Below, one piece after another: positions 26,678 through 34,992 of a stretch of DNA of 64,000 nt (positions within the stretch are counted from its first letter, which is position 1; every line of letters begins with the position of its first letter). The DNA is from Rhizobium croatiense (GTDB taxonomy: Bacteria > Pseudomonadota > Alphaproteobacteria > Rhizobiales > Rhizobiaceae). The notes beneath the pieces were generated by a model. That model saw only the letters and a program-made list of their open reading frames with translations. It was not told the DNA's origin and searched no databases. A program made the translations under genes and the position numbers. The stretch is taken from NCBI RefSeq assembly GCF_019793465.1, contig NZ_JAILYJ010000016.1, forward strand, positions 62,001 through 126,000. Direction: 5' to 3'.

Positions 26678-26754
26678 TGGTGATCCCGGCGCGATTCGAA
26701 CGCGCGACCCCCAGATTAGGAATCTGGTGCTCTATCCTGCTGAGCTACGGGACC
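26678..26754 (-). tRNA. tRNA-Arg (anticodon CCT)
   Basis: On the minus strand the 77-base sequence begins GGTCCCG and ends CGGGATCACCA, with the 3' CCA encoded. The acceptor arms pair with one G-T wobble. The anticodon arm is CCAGA-TTCCTAA-TCTGG, giving CCT, which reads AGG. The D arm ('GCTCAGCAGGATAGAGC') and T arm ('GCGCGTTCGAATCGCGC') are canonical. Confidence 0.96.
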
Positions 26755-26773
26755 ACTTGCATGCCATGCATAC

Positions 26774-26800
26774 AAAAGGCTTGGCGTGAAGCCAAGCCTT
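26774..26800 (-). terminator. intrinsic terminator of the M20 amidohydrolase gene
   Basis: A 10-bp perfect stem, AAGGCTTGGC (26776-26785) with GCCAAGCCTT (26791-26800), has a 5-base loop and on the minus strand is followed by TTG after four T. It starts 8 bases past the stop at 26809. Confidence 0.8.
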
Positions 26801-26808
26801 AATTCTTG

Positions 26809-27972
26809 TCAAACACCGAGGCGCTGTTCGGCAAGGCGGACCCAATAGGAGATGCCGTGGGCGATGGCTTCGTCGTTGAAGTCGTAGGCCGGATTGTGCA
26901 GGCCGGCGCTGTCGCCGTTGCCGATGAAGATGAAGGCGCCGGGGCGGGCATTCAGCATGTAGGAGAAGTCCTCGCCGCCCATCATCGGATCGATTTCGGC
27001 ATTGACGTTTGCCTCGCCGGCAATGGCGCCGGCGATGGCGACCGCGTGCGCGGTCTCATCAGGATGGTTAACGGTGACGGGGTAGTTGCGGTGGAAGCTG
27101 ATCTCGGCTTCGGCGCCGTGGGCAGCAACCACGCCCTCGACGATCTGCCGGAAGCGCGTTTCGGCGAGCGTGCGCATCTCGTCGTCCAGCGTGCGGACCG
27201 TGCCTGCGAAGGTCGCATCGTTGGGAATGACGTTATGGGCGAAGCCGGCGTTGAACTTGGTCACCGAGACGACGACCGAACTGATCGGATCGGCGGTGCG
27301 CGAGGCAATCATCTGCAGGTTGGCGACGATCTGGGCGCCGATGGCGATCGGGTCGATCGTCCGGTGCGGCTGGGCGGCGTGGCCGCCGCGGCCCTTGATG
27401 GTGACGGTGAATTCGTCGGTCGCCGCCATGATCGCGCCCTTGCGGATGGCGAACTGGCCGACGGGCAGGCCGGGCAGATTGTGCATGCCATAGACCTCTT
27501 CGATGCCGAAGCGCTCCATCATGCCGTCCTTGACCATCAGGTTGCCGCCGCCGCCGCCTTCTTCGGCGGGCTGGAAGATGACAGCGACATTGCCGTTGAA
27601 ATTGCGGGTCTCGGCCAGATATTTCGCAGCGCCGAGCAGCATGGCGGTATGGCCGTCATGGCCGCAGGCATGCATCTTGCCCGGCGTCTTCGAGGCCCAG
27701 GGCTTGCCCGATATCTCGGTCAGCGGCAGGGCGTCCATGTCGGCGCGCAGGCCGATGGTGCGGCGGCCCTCGCCCTTGCCTTTGATCAGCCCGACGACCC
27801 CGGTGCGGCCGATGCCGGTGACGATCTCGTCGACACCGAATTCCTTCAGCTTTTCGGCGACGAAAGCGGCCGTGTTTTCCACCGCGAAGAGGAGCTCGGG
27901 GCGAGCATGAATGTGGCGGCGCCATTCGGCGACTTCATCCTGCAATTCGGCGGCTCGGTTCAAAATCGGCAT
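26809..27972 (-). CDS. M20 family amidohydrolase (hippurate hydrolase/HipO-like)
   Basis: A 387-residue metallo-amidohydrolase that removes N-acyl groups from amino acids; the exact substrate is unclear. Marks include 'LRADMDALP', the metal-binding 'HACGHDGHTAMLLGA' and 'QPAEEGGGG'. The catalytic domain is split by a dimerisation domain with 'GRGGHAAQPHRTIDPI'. The start ATG 27972 (MPILNRA) has AGGAACG upstream; a TTG ten codons earlier is less likely. It is divergent from the carboxypeptidase gene at 28131. Confidence 0.9.
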   Translation of the reverse strand: MPILNRAAELQDEVAEWRRHIHARPELLFAVENTAAFVAEKLKEFGVDEIVTGIGRTGVVGLIKGKGEGRRTIGLRADMDALPLTEISGKPWASKTPGKMHACGHDGHTAMLLGAAKYLAETRNFNGNVAVIFQPAEEGGGGGNLMVKDGMMERFGIEEVYGMHNLPGLPVGQFAIRKGAIMAATDEFTVTIKGRGGHAAQPHRTIDPIAIGAQIVANLQMIASRTADPISSVVVSVTKFNAGFAHNVIPNDATFAGTVRTLDDEMRTLAETRFRQIVEGVVAAHGAEAEISFHRNYPVTVNHPDETAHAVAIAGAIAGEANVNAEIDPMMGGEDFSYMLNARPGAFIFIGNGDSAGLHNPAYDFNDEAIAHGISYWVRLAEQRLGV

Positions 27973-28130
27973 GTTGGCGTTCCTGTTATGAAATCCCGAC
28001 AATCTTTGATCGCATCACAAGGGTGTGAGGCTTTTGGAAATTACTTCGTCAATGACCTTTGCCATGTGATAGCCATATAGGCTAGATAGAGGAAGGTTGC
28101 GAGATTTTCCGGACATCTGAAGGACGAACC

Positions 28131-29264
28131 GTGTCGACGAGCCACTTCCGTTTGTTTGCCGCCAAGCGGCCGTTGCGTTTCACAGTCGCCGCTACTGCCG
28201 CTTTTCTCACCTCCGTTTCGCTCGCTCAGGCCAATCCGCATATTCTCGTCGACGTCCAGACCGGCCGCGTGCTCGAGCACGAGGAAGCCTTCCGCAAGTG
28301 GTATCCGGCCTCGCTCACCAAGCTGATGACGGTCTATACCGTGTTCGATGCGATCCGCGCCGGCCAGATCAGCCTTGATACGCCCATTGTCATGAGCAAG
28401 CGCGCCGCCGCGCAGCCGGCCGCCAAGATGTATTTCAAGCCCGGCCAGAAGCTGACGCTCGACAGCGCGTTGAAGATCCTGCTGGTGAAATCGGCGAACG
28501 ACGTCTCGGTTGCGGTTGCCGAAGCCGTCGGCGGCACGCAGGAAGGCTTCGTGACGCGGATGAACGGCGAGGCACTGAAGCTCGGCATGACGGATTCGCA
28601 TTTCGTCAACCCGAACGGCCTTCCGGGCAAGGGACAATATACGACGGCGCGCGATCTCGCAGTGCTGACGGTGGCGCTGCGCCGCGACTTTCCGCAATAT
28701 GCCGGCTATTTCGCGCTGGAGGGTTTTACCACGGGCCAGCAGAACGTGCCGAACCTCAACATGCTGATCGGCCGCTTCGCCGGCGCCGACGGCATGAAGA
28801 CCGGCTTCATCTGCGCTTCTGGCTTCAACCAGATCGGTTCGGCGACCCGCAACGGCCGCACCATCGTCTCCGTCGTGCTCGGCACCGACAGCCTGGCGGC
28901 GCGCGCCGATGCGACGGCGAACCTTTTGCAGAAGGGCTTCACCACCCAGTTTCCCGGCAATGACACGCTCGGTTCGCTGAAGCCTTACGGGCAGGGACAG
29001 GACCAGGTGACCGACATTACCGCCGATATCTGCAGCGCCAAGGGCGCCAAGATACGCAGCGAAACGCGCGACGAGGTCGGCCGCATGAAGGTGAGCTCAC
29101 CCTATATTCTGGAAATGGACCACGATCCGCAATTCGTCTTCGCCGGCCTCATTCCGGGGCAGGACCCGCAGCCGGCGCAGCAGCCGGAAAAGGTGGCGAC
29201 CGGCGATACGGCCGGAGGTGTCGCCAACGTGCCGGTGCCGATGCCGCGTCCGACCTCGTTCTAA
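28131..29264 (+). CDS. D-alanyl-D-alanine carboxypeptidase (PBP5/6 type)
   Basis: A 377-residue periplasmic enzyme that trims the terminal D-Ala from peptidoglycan side chains. After a signal peptide (to about 'LAQA', residue 35) come the three serine active-site motifs: SxxK in 'ASLTKLMT', SxN in 'KSANDVS' and KTG in 'DGMKTGF'. The start is GTG 28131. The C-terminal part after about residue 300 includes a Pro/Gln-rich tail ('QDPQPAQQPEK') rather than a typical amphipathic anchor. It stands in front of the CobW-type gene. Confidence 0.92.
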   Translation: MSTSHFRLFAAKRPLRFTVAATAAFLTSVSLAQANPHILVDVQTGRVLEHEEAFRKWYPASLTKLMTVYTVFDAIRAGQISLDTPIVMSKRAAAQPAAKMYFKPGQKLTLDSALKILLVKSANDVSVAVAEAVGGTQEGFVTRMNGEALKLGMTDSHFVNPNGLPGKGQYTTARDLAVLTVALRRDFPQYAGYFALEGFTTGQQNVPNLNMLIGRFAGADGMKTGFICASGFNQIGSATRNGRTIVSVVLGTDSLAARADATANLLQKGFTTQFPGNDTLGSLKPYGQGQDQVTDITADICSAKGAKIRSETRDEVGRMKVSSPYILEMDHDPQFVFAGLIPGQDPQPAQQPEKVATGDTAGGVANVPVPMPRPTSF

Positions 29265-29293
29265 GGCAAGATCGTTTTTCAAGGTAAAATGAG

Positions 29294-30493
29294 ATGAGCG
29301 CGCTCAACGACAGGATTCCGGTCACCATCCTGACCGGCTTTCTCGGCGCCGGCAAATCGACGCTGCTCAACCGCATCCTCAAAGACCCCGAGATGAAGGA
29401 CGCGGCCGTCATCATCAACGAGTTCGGCGATGTCGGCATCGATCATCTGCTGGTCGAAAGCTCGGGCGATTCGATCATCGAGCTCTCCGACGGCTGCCTG
29501 TGCTGCACCGTGCGCGGCGAGCTTGTCGATACGCTGGCGAACCTGATGGATGCCGTGCAGACCGGCCGCGTCAAGCCGGTGAAACGCGTCGTCATCGAAA
29601 CGACCGGCCTTGCCGATCCGGCGCCGGTCATGCAGGCGATCATGGGCAATCCCGTCATCGCCACCAATTTCGAGCTCGACGGTGTCGTGACCGTCGTCGA
29701 TGCGGTCAATGGGCTGCAGACGCTCGACAATCACGAGGAAGCGCGCAAACAGGCGGCCGTCGCCGACCGGCTGATCGTCTCGAAGGCATCGCTGGCCGGC
29801 GTAACGGCTGGGCTGGAACAGCGCCTGCGGGCGCTCAATCCGCGCGCGGCGATGATGGATGCCGACAGCGCCGAGGCCGGCAGCGCCGCGGTGCTGGTGA
29901 ACGGGCTCTACGATCCGGCGACGAAGATCGCCGATGTCGGCCGCTGGCTGCGGGACGAGGATGCGCACGAGGCGCATCACCATCACGACCATGCCCATGA
30001 TGACGATCGCCATCATGATCACGCTGGCGGTCACCACGGCCACCATCATGATCATCACAATCATGATCATGATGGCGCTCACGCGCACCAGCACGCCCAC
30101 GACGTCAACCGGCACGATGCCTCGATCCGGTCTTTCTCGATCATCGAGGAAAAACCGATCGATCCGATGGCGCTCGAGATGTTCATCGATCTCCTGCGCT
30201 CGGCCCATGGCGAGAAGCTGCTGCGGATGAAGGCGATCGTTTCCGTCTCCGACCGGCCGGAACGGCCGTTGGTGCTGCACGGCGTTCAGAGCATCTTCCA
30301 CCCGCCGGTGCGCCTTGCCGCCTGGCCGGACCCGCAGGATAAGCGTACGCGCATGGTGCTGATCACCAAGGATTTGCCCGAGGCCTTCGTGAAGGATCTG
30401 TTCGACGCCTTCCTCGGCAAGCCTCGCATCGACAGGCCCGATCGCGCGGCGCTGTCCGACAATCCGCTCGCAATTCCAGGCGTGCGGATCTAA
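29294..30493 (+). CDS. CobW/COG0523 G3E-family GTPase, His-rich
   Basis: A 399-residue metal-chaperone-type GTPase. It has the P-loop 'GFLGAGKST' (residues 15-23), the zinc-binding CxCC motif 'CLCC' (68-71) and a C-terminal CobW domain. A long His/Asp-rich stretch at about residues 226-275 is expected to bind zinc, cobalt or nickel. Members handle zinc under shortage or insert metal in other proteins; here no Zur site or zinc gene is adjacent, so the metal is not assigned. The gene is not next to cob genes, although cobST lie 13 kb away. Confidence 0.9.
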   Translation: MSALNDRIPVTILTGFLGAGKSTLLNRILKDPEMKDAAVIINEFGDVGIDHLLVESSGDSIIELSDGCLCCTVRGELVDTLANLMDAVQTGRVKPVKRVVIETTGLADPAPVMQAIMGNPVIATNFELDGVVTVVDAVNGLQTLDNHEEARKQAAVADRLIVSKASLAGVTAGLEQRLRALNPRAAMMDADSAEAGSAAVLVNGLYDPATKIADVGRWLRDEDAHEAHHHHDHAHDDDRHHDHAGGHHGHHHDHHNHDHDGAHAHQHAHDVNRHDASIRSFSIIEEKPIDPMALEMFIDLLRSAHGEKLLRMKAIVSVSDRPERPLVLHGVQSIFHPPVRLAAWPDPQDKRTRMVLITKDLPEAFVKDLFDAFLGKPRIDRPDRAALSDNPLAIPGVRI

Positions 30494-30526
30494 CCGCTCC
30501 AACGTTTCGTTGTGATGCGATCGTCT

Positions 30527-31300
30527 TCAGCCGTTGTGTTTACGGGTGCCCGAAAGCCACCTTGCCTGCTGGCCGCTCAGCAGCGTGCGATAGCGCTCCT
30601 GGCTTGCGGTCAGGTGAGCCCGCATGGCGGCGCGGGCGGCTTCCGGGTCACCGGCCGAAATCGCTTTCAGGATTGCCAGATGCTCGCGCTGTAGGCCTTC
30701 CTGATAATCGCGCGACAGCGTGCTGTCCGTGCCCCAGGGTGAGGCGATATCGCAGGGGATCGCCCGCATGCCGAGCGCATCGAGAACTTCCACATAATAT
30801 GAATTGTTCGTGGCAGCCGCGATTTCTCGGTGAAAGGCGAAGTCGCTCTTGCCGGTCGCCTCGCCGCGCTCGAGCAGCCGGTCGAACTCGAAGAAGGCTT
30901 CGTGGATCTGCGCTTCCTGGGCTGCATTGCGTCGCAGCGCAGCAAGTCCAGCGCTTTCGATCTCCAGTCCCATCCGCACCTCGATGACGTTGAGTGCATG
31001 GGAAATCTTGTTGCCGACGTCGAGGCTGATCGAGCCGAAGGCAATCGTTGGATGGTTCATGACGAAGACACCAGCCCCTTGCCGCGCCTCGACGAGGCCG
31101 TCGGCGGCAAGGGTTGCAATCGCTTCGCGGACGACAGTGCGGCTGACTCCGAAAAGCTCGCCCATCCGGGTCTCCGTCGGCAGCTTTTGCCCGGGCGCGT
31201 AGGCACCGGACACGACCTGAGCGCGGATGGCCGAAACCACGCCTTCGGAGAGTTTCGGCCTTCGCTCGATCCTTGATTCAACGGCTGTATCGGCCGCCAT
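30527..31300 (-). CDS. GntR/FadR-family regulator of the TRAP operon
   Basis: A 257-residue repressor with an N-terminal winged helix ('GELFGVSRTVVREAIATLAADGLVEARQGAGVFV', about residues 48-82) and a C-terminal all-helical FCD ligand domain. Members respond to sugar acids and other carboxylates. The gene is the last of a four-gene same-strand group with TRAP components; only 9 bases separate it from dctM. By position it controls that transporter; a candidate operator lies ahead of dctP. Confidence 0.9.
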   Translation of the reverse strand: MAADTAVESRIERRPKLSEGVVSAIRAQVVSGAYAPGQKLPTETRMGELFGVSRTVVREAIATLAADGLVEARQGAGVFVMNHPTIAFGSISLDVGNKISHALNVIEVRMGLEIESAGLAALRRNAAQEAQIHEAFFEFDRLLERGEATGKSDFAFHREIAAATNNSYYVEVLDALGMRAIPCDIASPWGTDSTLSRDYQEGLQREHLAILKAISAGDPEAARAAMRAHLTASQERYRTLLSGQQARWLSGTRKHNG

Positions 31301-31309
31301 GTCGCTCTC

Positions 31310-32590
31310 CTATTTGAACACAGCCGGCAGCCACAGCGAAATTGCCGGGATGTAGGTGACCAGACCGAGCACCACGAGGCCGGCGCCGTAGAACGGCCAG
31401 ATCGAGCGCATAGCCTCCCAGACCGAAATCTTGCCGACCGCACAGGCCACGAATTGCACGGCCCCGACGGGAGGTGTGTTCAGCCCGATGCCGAAATTCA
31501 GGATCATGATCACGCCGAAGTGCACCGGATCGACACCGTAAGCCTGTGCCACCGGCAGGAAGATCGGCGTGCAGATGATGATGGTCGGTCCCATGTCCAT
31601 GAAGGTGCCGAGCACCAGCATCAGCACATTGAGCAGGAGCAGCACCGTCAGCGGATCGTCGGCGACGCTCTTCATCCAGATAACCAGCGAAGCGGGCACC
31701 TTGAGGAAGGCCATCAGCCAGGAAAATGCGGCGGCGGTGCCGATGATCAGGAGCACCATTGCCGTCGTGCGCACGGCGCCCTGCGTGGCGTGGACGAAGT
31801 CTTTCCAGCTCATCTGCCGGTAGACGAAGAGGGTTACCAGCAGCGCGTAGAGCACAGCGATGCAGGAGCTTTCCGTCGCTGTGAAAATGCCGGACCTCAC
31901 CCCGCCGAAGATGATGGCGATCAGCAGAAGCCCGGGCACCGCGACGGCGAGCAGGTGAGCCACCATGACAAAGCCGGGAAACGGCTCCGTCGGATAACCG
32001 CGCGAGCGTGCGACGATGTAGGCGGTTACCATGAGCGCGGCTGCGAGCAACAGGCCAGGCAGGACGCCGGCGGTGAACAGATCGGCGATCGATATCTTGC
32101 CGCCGGCGGAGATCGAATAGATGATCATATTGTGGGACGGCGGCAGGAGCAGCGCGATCAGGGCTGCCATCGAGGTGACGTTGACCGCGTAGTCGGCACC
32201 ATAGCCGCGCTGCTTCATCTGCGGGATCATCAGGCCCCCGACGGCTGCGGCCTCTGCCACCGCCGAACCCGAAATGCCGCCGAACAGTGTGGCGGTGACG
32301 ATATTGACCTGGCCGAGGCCGCCGCGGACATGCCCGACCAGGGAGGCGGCGAAGGCGACGATGCGGCTCGCGATGCCACCGCGCACCATCAGGTCGCCGG
32401 CATAGATGAAGAAGGGAATGGCGAGCAGCGAAAACACGCTCATGCCGGAATTGAGCCGCTGAAAGATGACCAGCGGCGGCAGGCCCATATAGGCTACGGT
32501 GGCGAAGCTGGCGACGCCAAGGCAGAAGGCGATCGGCGTGCCGATCAGCATCAGGGTGGTGAAAACACCGAACAGAATCCAGAGTTCCAT
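31310..32590 (-). CDS. dctM: TRAP transporter large permease (DctM)
   Basis: A 426-residue inner-membrane protein with about 12 membrane segments, the channel-forming subunit of a tripartite ATP-independent periplasmic carrier. It has typical motifs such as 'IPFFIYAGDLMVRGGIA' and 'GISGSAVAEAAAVGGLMIPQMKQRGY'. It lies 4 bases behind dctQ. TRAP systems import carboxylates with a sodium gradient; with a FadR-type regulator nearby a sugar acid is plausible, but nothing fixes the substrate. Confidence 0.93.
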   Translation of the reverse strand: MELWILFGVFTTLMLIGTPIAFCLGVASFATVAYMGLPPLVIFQRLNSGMSVFSLLAIPFFIYAGDLMVRGGIASRIVAFAASLVGHVRGGLGQVNIVTATLFGGISGSAVAEAAAVGGLMIPQMKQRGYGADYAVNVTSMAALIALLLPPSHNMIIYSISAGGKISIADLFTAGVLPGLLLAAALMVTAYIVARSRGYPTEPFPGFVMVAHLLAVAVPGLLLIAIIFGGVRSGIFTATESSCIAVLYALLVTLFVYRQMSWKDFVHATQGAVRTTAMVLLIIGTAAAFSWLMAFLKVPASLVIWMKSVADDPLTVLLLLNVLMLVLGTFMDMGPTIIICTPIFLPVAQAYGVDPVHFGVIMILNFGIGLNTPPVGAVQFVACAVGKISVWEAMRSIWPFYGAGLVVLGLVTYIPAISLWLPAVFK

Positions 32591-32594
32591 CGCG

Positions 32595-33173
32595 CTATAC
32601 CTTCAAATTGGCGTTCGGGTCGGCATTGATGTTTTCGATCTCGACGGCGATCTCCGCCGGCAGAATCTCATCCAGCACGTCGTCGATCGGTTCGCCGGCG
32701 AGGCGGAGCACAATGCGCTCCAGCGAGAAGATCACCGCGAGGACACCGCCGCCGGCGAGCGGCAGATAATCGAACGCGCCTGAGATGCCCAGTGACGGCA
32801 GGGTGGTGTTCCAGGTCAGGCTCATGAGCGCGCCGCCATACCAGATCATGCCGGCGCCGAAGGCGAGGATGACCACATCCGAAATCATGCGCAGGACACG
32901 CTTGCCGGATTTCGGCAGCACGTAGAGCAGCACGTCGAAACCTAGATGATTGTTCTCCCGGATGCCGACGGCGGCGCCGAGGAAGATGAACCAGCTCATC
33001 AGCATGACTGAGCCCGGCTCCGTCCAACTCGGCGAGTCGTTCAATACGTAGCGGCAGAATACCTGCCAGGCGACAAAGACCGTCATCAGGATCAGGCCGC
33101 CGCCGGCGAGCCACAAGGCAGCGTTGCTTAGGCGCGCCAGGAAGTTGGTGACGGGGATCAGGTTATTCGACAT
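32595..33173 (-). CDS. dctQ: TRAP transporter small permease (DctQ)
   Basis: A 192-residue protein with four membrane segments, partner of DctM. The first lies at about residues 16-38 ('ALWLAGGGLILMTVFVAWQVF') and the family mark 'RYVLNDSPSWTEPGSVMLMSWFIFLGAAVG' follows. The start ATG 33173 follows GAGGCC; longer readings to 33287 include the intergenic hairpin and are rejected. The C-terminus carries an acidic tail ('LDEILPAEIAVEIENINADPN'). Confidence 0.9.
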   Translation of the reverse strand: MSNNLIPVTNFLARLSNAALWLAGGGLILMTVFVAWQVFCRYVLNDSPSWTEPGSVMLMSWFIFLGAAVGIRENNHLGFDVLLYVLPKSGKRVLRMISDVVILAFGAGMIWYGGALMSLTWNTTLPSLGISGAFDYLPLAGGGVLAVIFSLERIVLRLAGEPIDDVLDEILPAEIAVEIENINADPNANLKV

Positions 33174-33253
33174 GCAGGCCTCGTCGAAATCGGGCAGACT
33201 CTCTCCCTTACAGAGAGGATCGATCAAGAAATGTGGGGCACGAAGGGTGAAAT

Positions 33254-33277
33254 GGGGTGGAGGTAGTCCTCCACCCC
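33254..33277 (-). promoter_or_regulatory. 10-bp hairpin between dctP and dctQ
   Basis: GGGGTGGAGG (33254-33263) and CCTCCACCCC (33268-33277) pair perfectly around TAGT. It lies in the 147-base gap after dctP. No full T run follows, so it is likely an RNA-stabilising or partial-termination hairpin that keeps binding protein above permease levels, as is common for such operons. Confidence 0.7.
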
Positions 33278-33320
33278 GATGGCTCACGCGGCCTCCCGCA
33301 AGAAGGAAGGCAAGCGAAGG

Positions 33321-34298
33321 CTACTGCACAGCCTTTACATCCTCGACCATCTTTTTCAGCACGTCGTCTTTGACGTGCTTTTCGTAGACCGGGGCCATCG
33401 CTTCGATGAAGCCCTGCTTGTCCGGTGTGGTGATCTGCGCGCCGAGCTTTTCGACATTGGTACGTGATTCAGCGACCTTGGCCGCCCAGAGCTCGCGCTG
33501 CTTGGCGACACTATCCTTGGCTGCCTGCTTGAAGATTTCCTGATCCTCGGGCTTCAGCTTGTCGAACGCGGCCTTGTTCATGACGAACACCTCCGGCAGG
33601 ATCGTGTGCTCGTCGAGCGAGTAGTTCTTCGCCACTTCCGCATGCTTGGCGGTGTCGTAGCTCGGGAAGTTGTTTTCCGCGCCGTCGATGACGCCGGTTT
33701 CGATCCCCGAATAGACTTCGCCATAGGGCATCGGCGTGGCATTGGCGCCGAGGGCCGCCACCATGTCGACGAAGATGTCGGACTGGATGACGCGGAACTT
33801 CAGACCTTTCATGTCGGCAACCGAATTGATCGGCTTCGTCTTGTTGTAGAACGAGCGCGCGCCGGCATCGTAGAAGGCTAGGACCACGAGGCCGGCCGGT
33901 TCGAACGCCTCCTTGATCTGATCGCCGACCGCGCCGTCCATGACCTTGTGCATGTGCTCTTCCGAACGGAAGATGTAGGGCAGGGCCGGAACGATCGATT
34001 CCTTCACCGTGCCGTTAAAGGGCGCCATCGACACGCGATTGAGCTCAATCACGCCGGAGCGTACTTGTTCGATCGTGTCCTTCTCTTCGCCAAGCTGGGC
34101 GGAATGGTACACTTCGACCGAATAGCGGCCCTGCGTGCGCTCCTTCACCAGTTCACCGAAATATTTGACGCCCTCAACAGTCGGATAGCCGTCCGGATGA
34201 GTATCGGACGATTTCAGCACCGTCTGGCCGCTGGCGGCGCTGCTCATGAATGAAGCGGCAACCATCAGACCGGCCGCCAGTGTAACAAAGTTTTTCAT
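33321..34298 (-). CDS. dctP: TRAP transporter substrate-binding protein (DctP)
   Basis: A 325-residue periplasmic binding protein with a signal peptide (residues 1-24, 'LAAGLMVAASFMSSAASG'). DctP marks include 'VKERTQGRYSVEVYHSAQLGEEKDTIEQVRSG' and 'EVYSGIETGVIDGAENNFPSY', the latter holding the Arg/Asn substrate contacts of the family in its surroundings. The start ATG 34298 follows a strong GGGAGGAG. It is the first gene of the dctPQM-gntR operon. Confidence 0.93.
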   Translation of the reverse strand: MKNFVTLAAGLMVAASFMSSAASGQTVLKSSDTHPDGYPTVEGVKYFGELVKERTQGRYSVEVYHSAQLGEEKDTIEQVRSGVIELNRVSMAPFNGTVKESIVPALPYIFRSEEHMHKVMDGAVGDQIKEAFEPAGLVVLAFYDAGARSFYNKTKPINSVADMKGLKFRVIQSDIFVDMVAALGANATPMPYGEVYSGIETGVIDGAENNFPSYDTAKHAEVAKNYSLDEHTILPEVFVMNKAAFDKLKPEDQEIFKQAAKDSVAKQRELWAAKVAESRTNVEKLGAQITTPDKQGFIEAMAPVYEKHVKDDVLKKMVEDVKAVQ

Positions 34299-34762
34299 GC
34301 TCTCCTCCCAATTTGCATGACGATTATTCTCAGAAGTCCGTATCCCGGCTTTGCCGAAGATCCCTGCACGCTTCGCCTGCTTCCTGCGATCTCCAAGGCC
34401 GGCCACGGATGGGCACGATGGAACCGTCACGCGAAAGAGGCTCATGGCGACACAGCAAAGTATCTCGGCGTGCTCATCGGATCTGATGGCGCACGCTTAC
34501 CTTTTCTCGTGGAAACAGAAGATGCGGATCAGTCAGCCTCCTCTATTCTCGCCGTTCCTCCGACCGGCTCACTATGGCTAGAACCAGCCAAGTATAATGT
34601 CAACATACAAAAGCTGTGTAGTTGTATGATGAATTTTGGGCGCGGGAGTGGCTTCGAACGCCAGCCGCGAGAACATGGGCAAGGTAAATTGGAGATGCGC
34701 CGGCAGCTGTGATGATGCCGCCTCGGACGGCATCTGCTCTGACTATTTAATGCAGAACAGTT
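34299..34762. other. 464-bp promoter region of the TRAP operon; no gene seen
   Basis: Only a weak 131-residue open frame on the plus strand covers it, with no ribosome-binding site and no recognisable protein. It is AT-rich around 34580-34640, where a TTGACA on the minus strand (complement of 34598-34603) and an inverted repeat mark the likely control site of the dctP operon. That implies a leader of about 250-280 bases. Confidence 0.5.
34604..34628. promoter_or_regulatory. candidate FadR/GntR operator upstream of dctP
   Basis: CATACAA (34604-34610) and TTGTATG (34622-34628) form a perfect 7-bp inverted repeat with an 11-base spacer, next to a TTGACA on the minus strand. TTGTATN-type half-sites are usual for FCD-domain GntR regulators; the operon encodes one. 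Inference from position and motif. Confidence 0.5.
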
Positions 34763-34987
34763 TTAGCGCTTGCGGATGAGGAAGCGATGGCCGTTTTCGG
34801 TCTTTTCGGTCTCGACCAGCTCGTGACCGTCCTCATTGCAGAAATGCGGCATGTCGATCACGGCCAGCGGGTCGCTGGTATCGACGAGGATGAGCGCGCC
34901 GCTTGCCATGGCGGCGAGCTTCCTGCGTGTCTTCATCACGGGGAGTGGGCATTTCAGGCCGCGAAGATCGTAGAGAACGGGGTTCAA
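34763..34987 (-). CDS. TusA-family sulfurtransferase
   Basis: A 74-residue sulfur carrier protein. The active cysteine is Cys13 in the family motif CPLP ('LRGLKCPLPVMKTR'). TusA proteins pass persulfide sulfur to tRNA thiolation, molybdenum cofactor or other pathways. It lies 5 bases behind the L,D-transpeptidase gene, so the two are cotranscribed; the functional link is not evident. Confidence 0.9.
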   Translation of the reverse strand: MNPVLYDLRGLKCPLPVMKTRRKLAAMASGALILVDTSDPLAVIDMPHFCNEDGHELVETEKTENGHRFLIRKR

Positions 34988-34992
34988 GCCGT

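Noticed and set aside
26646..26760. tRNA-Arg as an integration site
   Set aside because: No integrase, no direct repeat of the tRNA end and ordinary genes on both sides.
34317..34712. 131-codon open frame in the TRAP leader region
   Set aside because: It starts just behind the dctP start on the opposite strand, lacks a ribosome-binding site and shows no domain.
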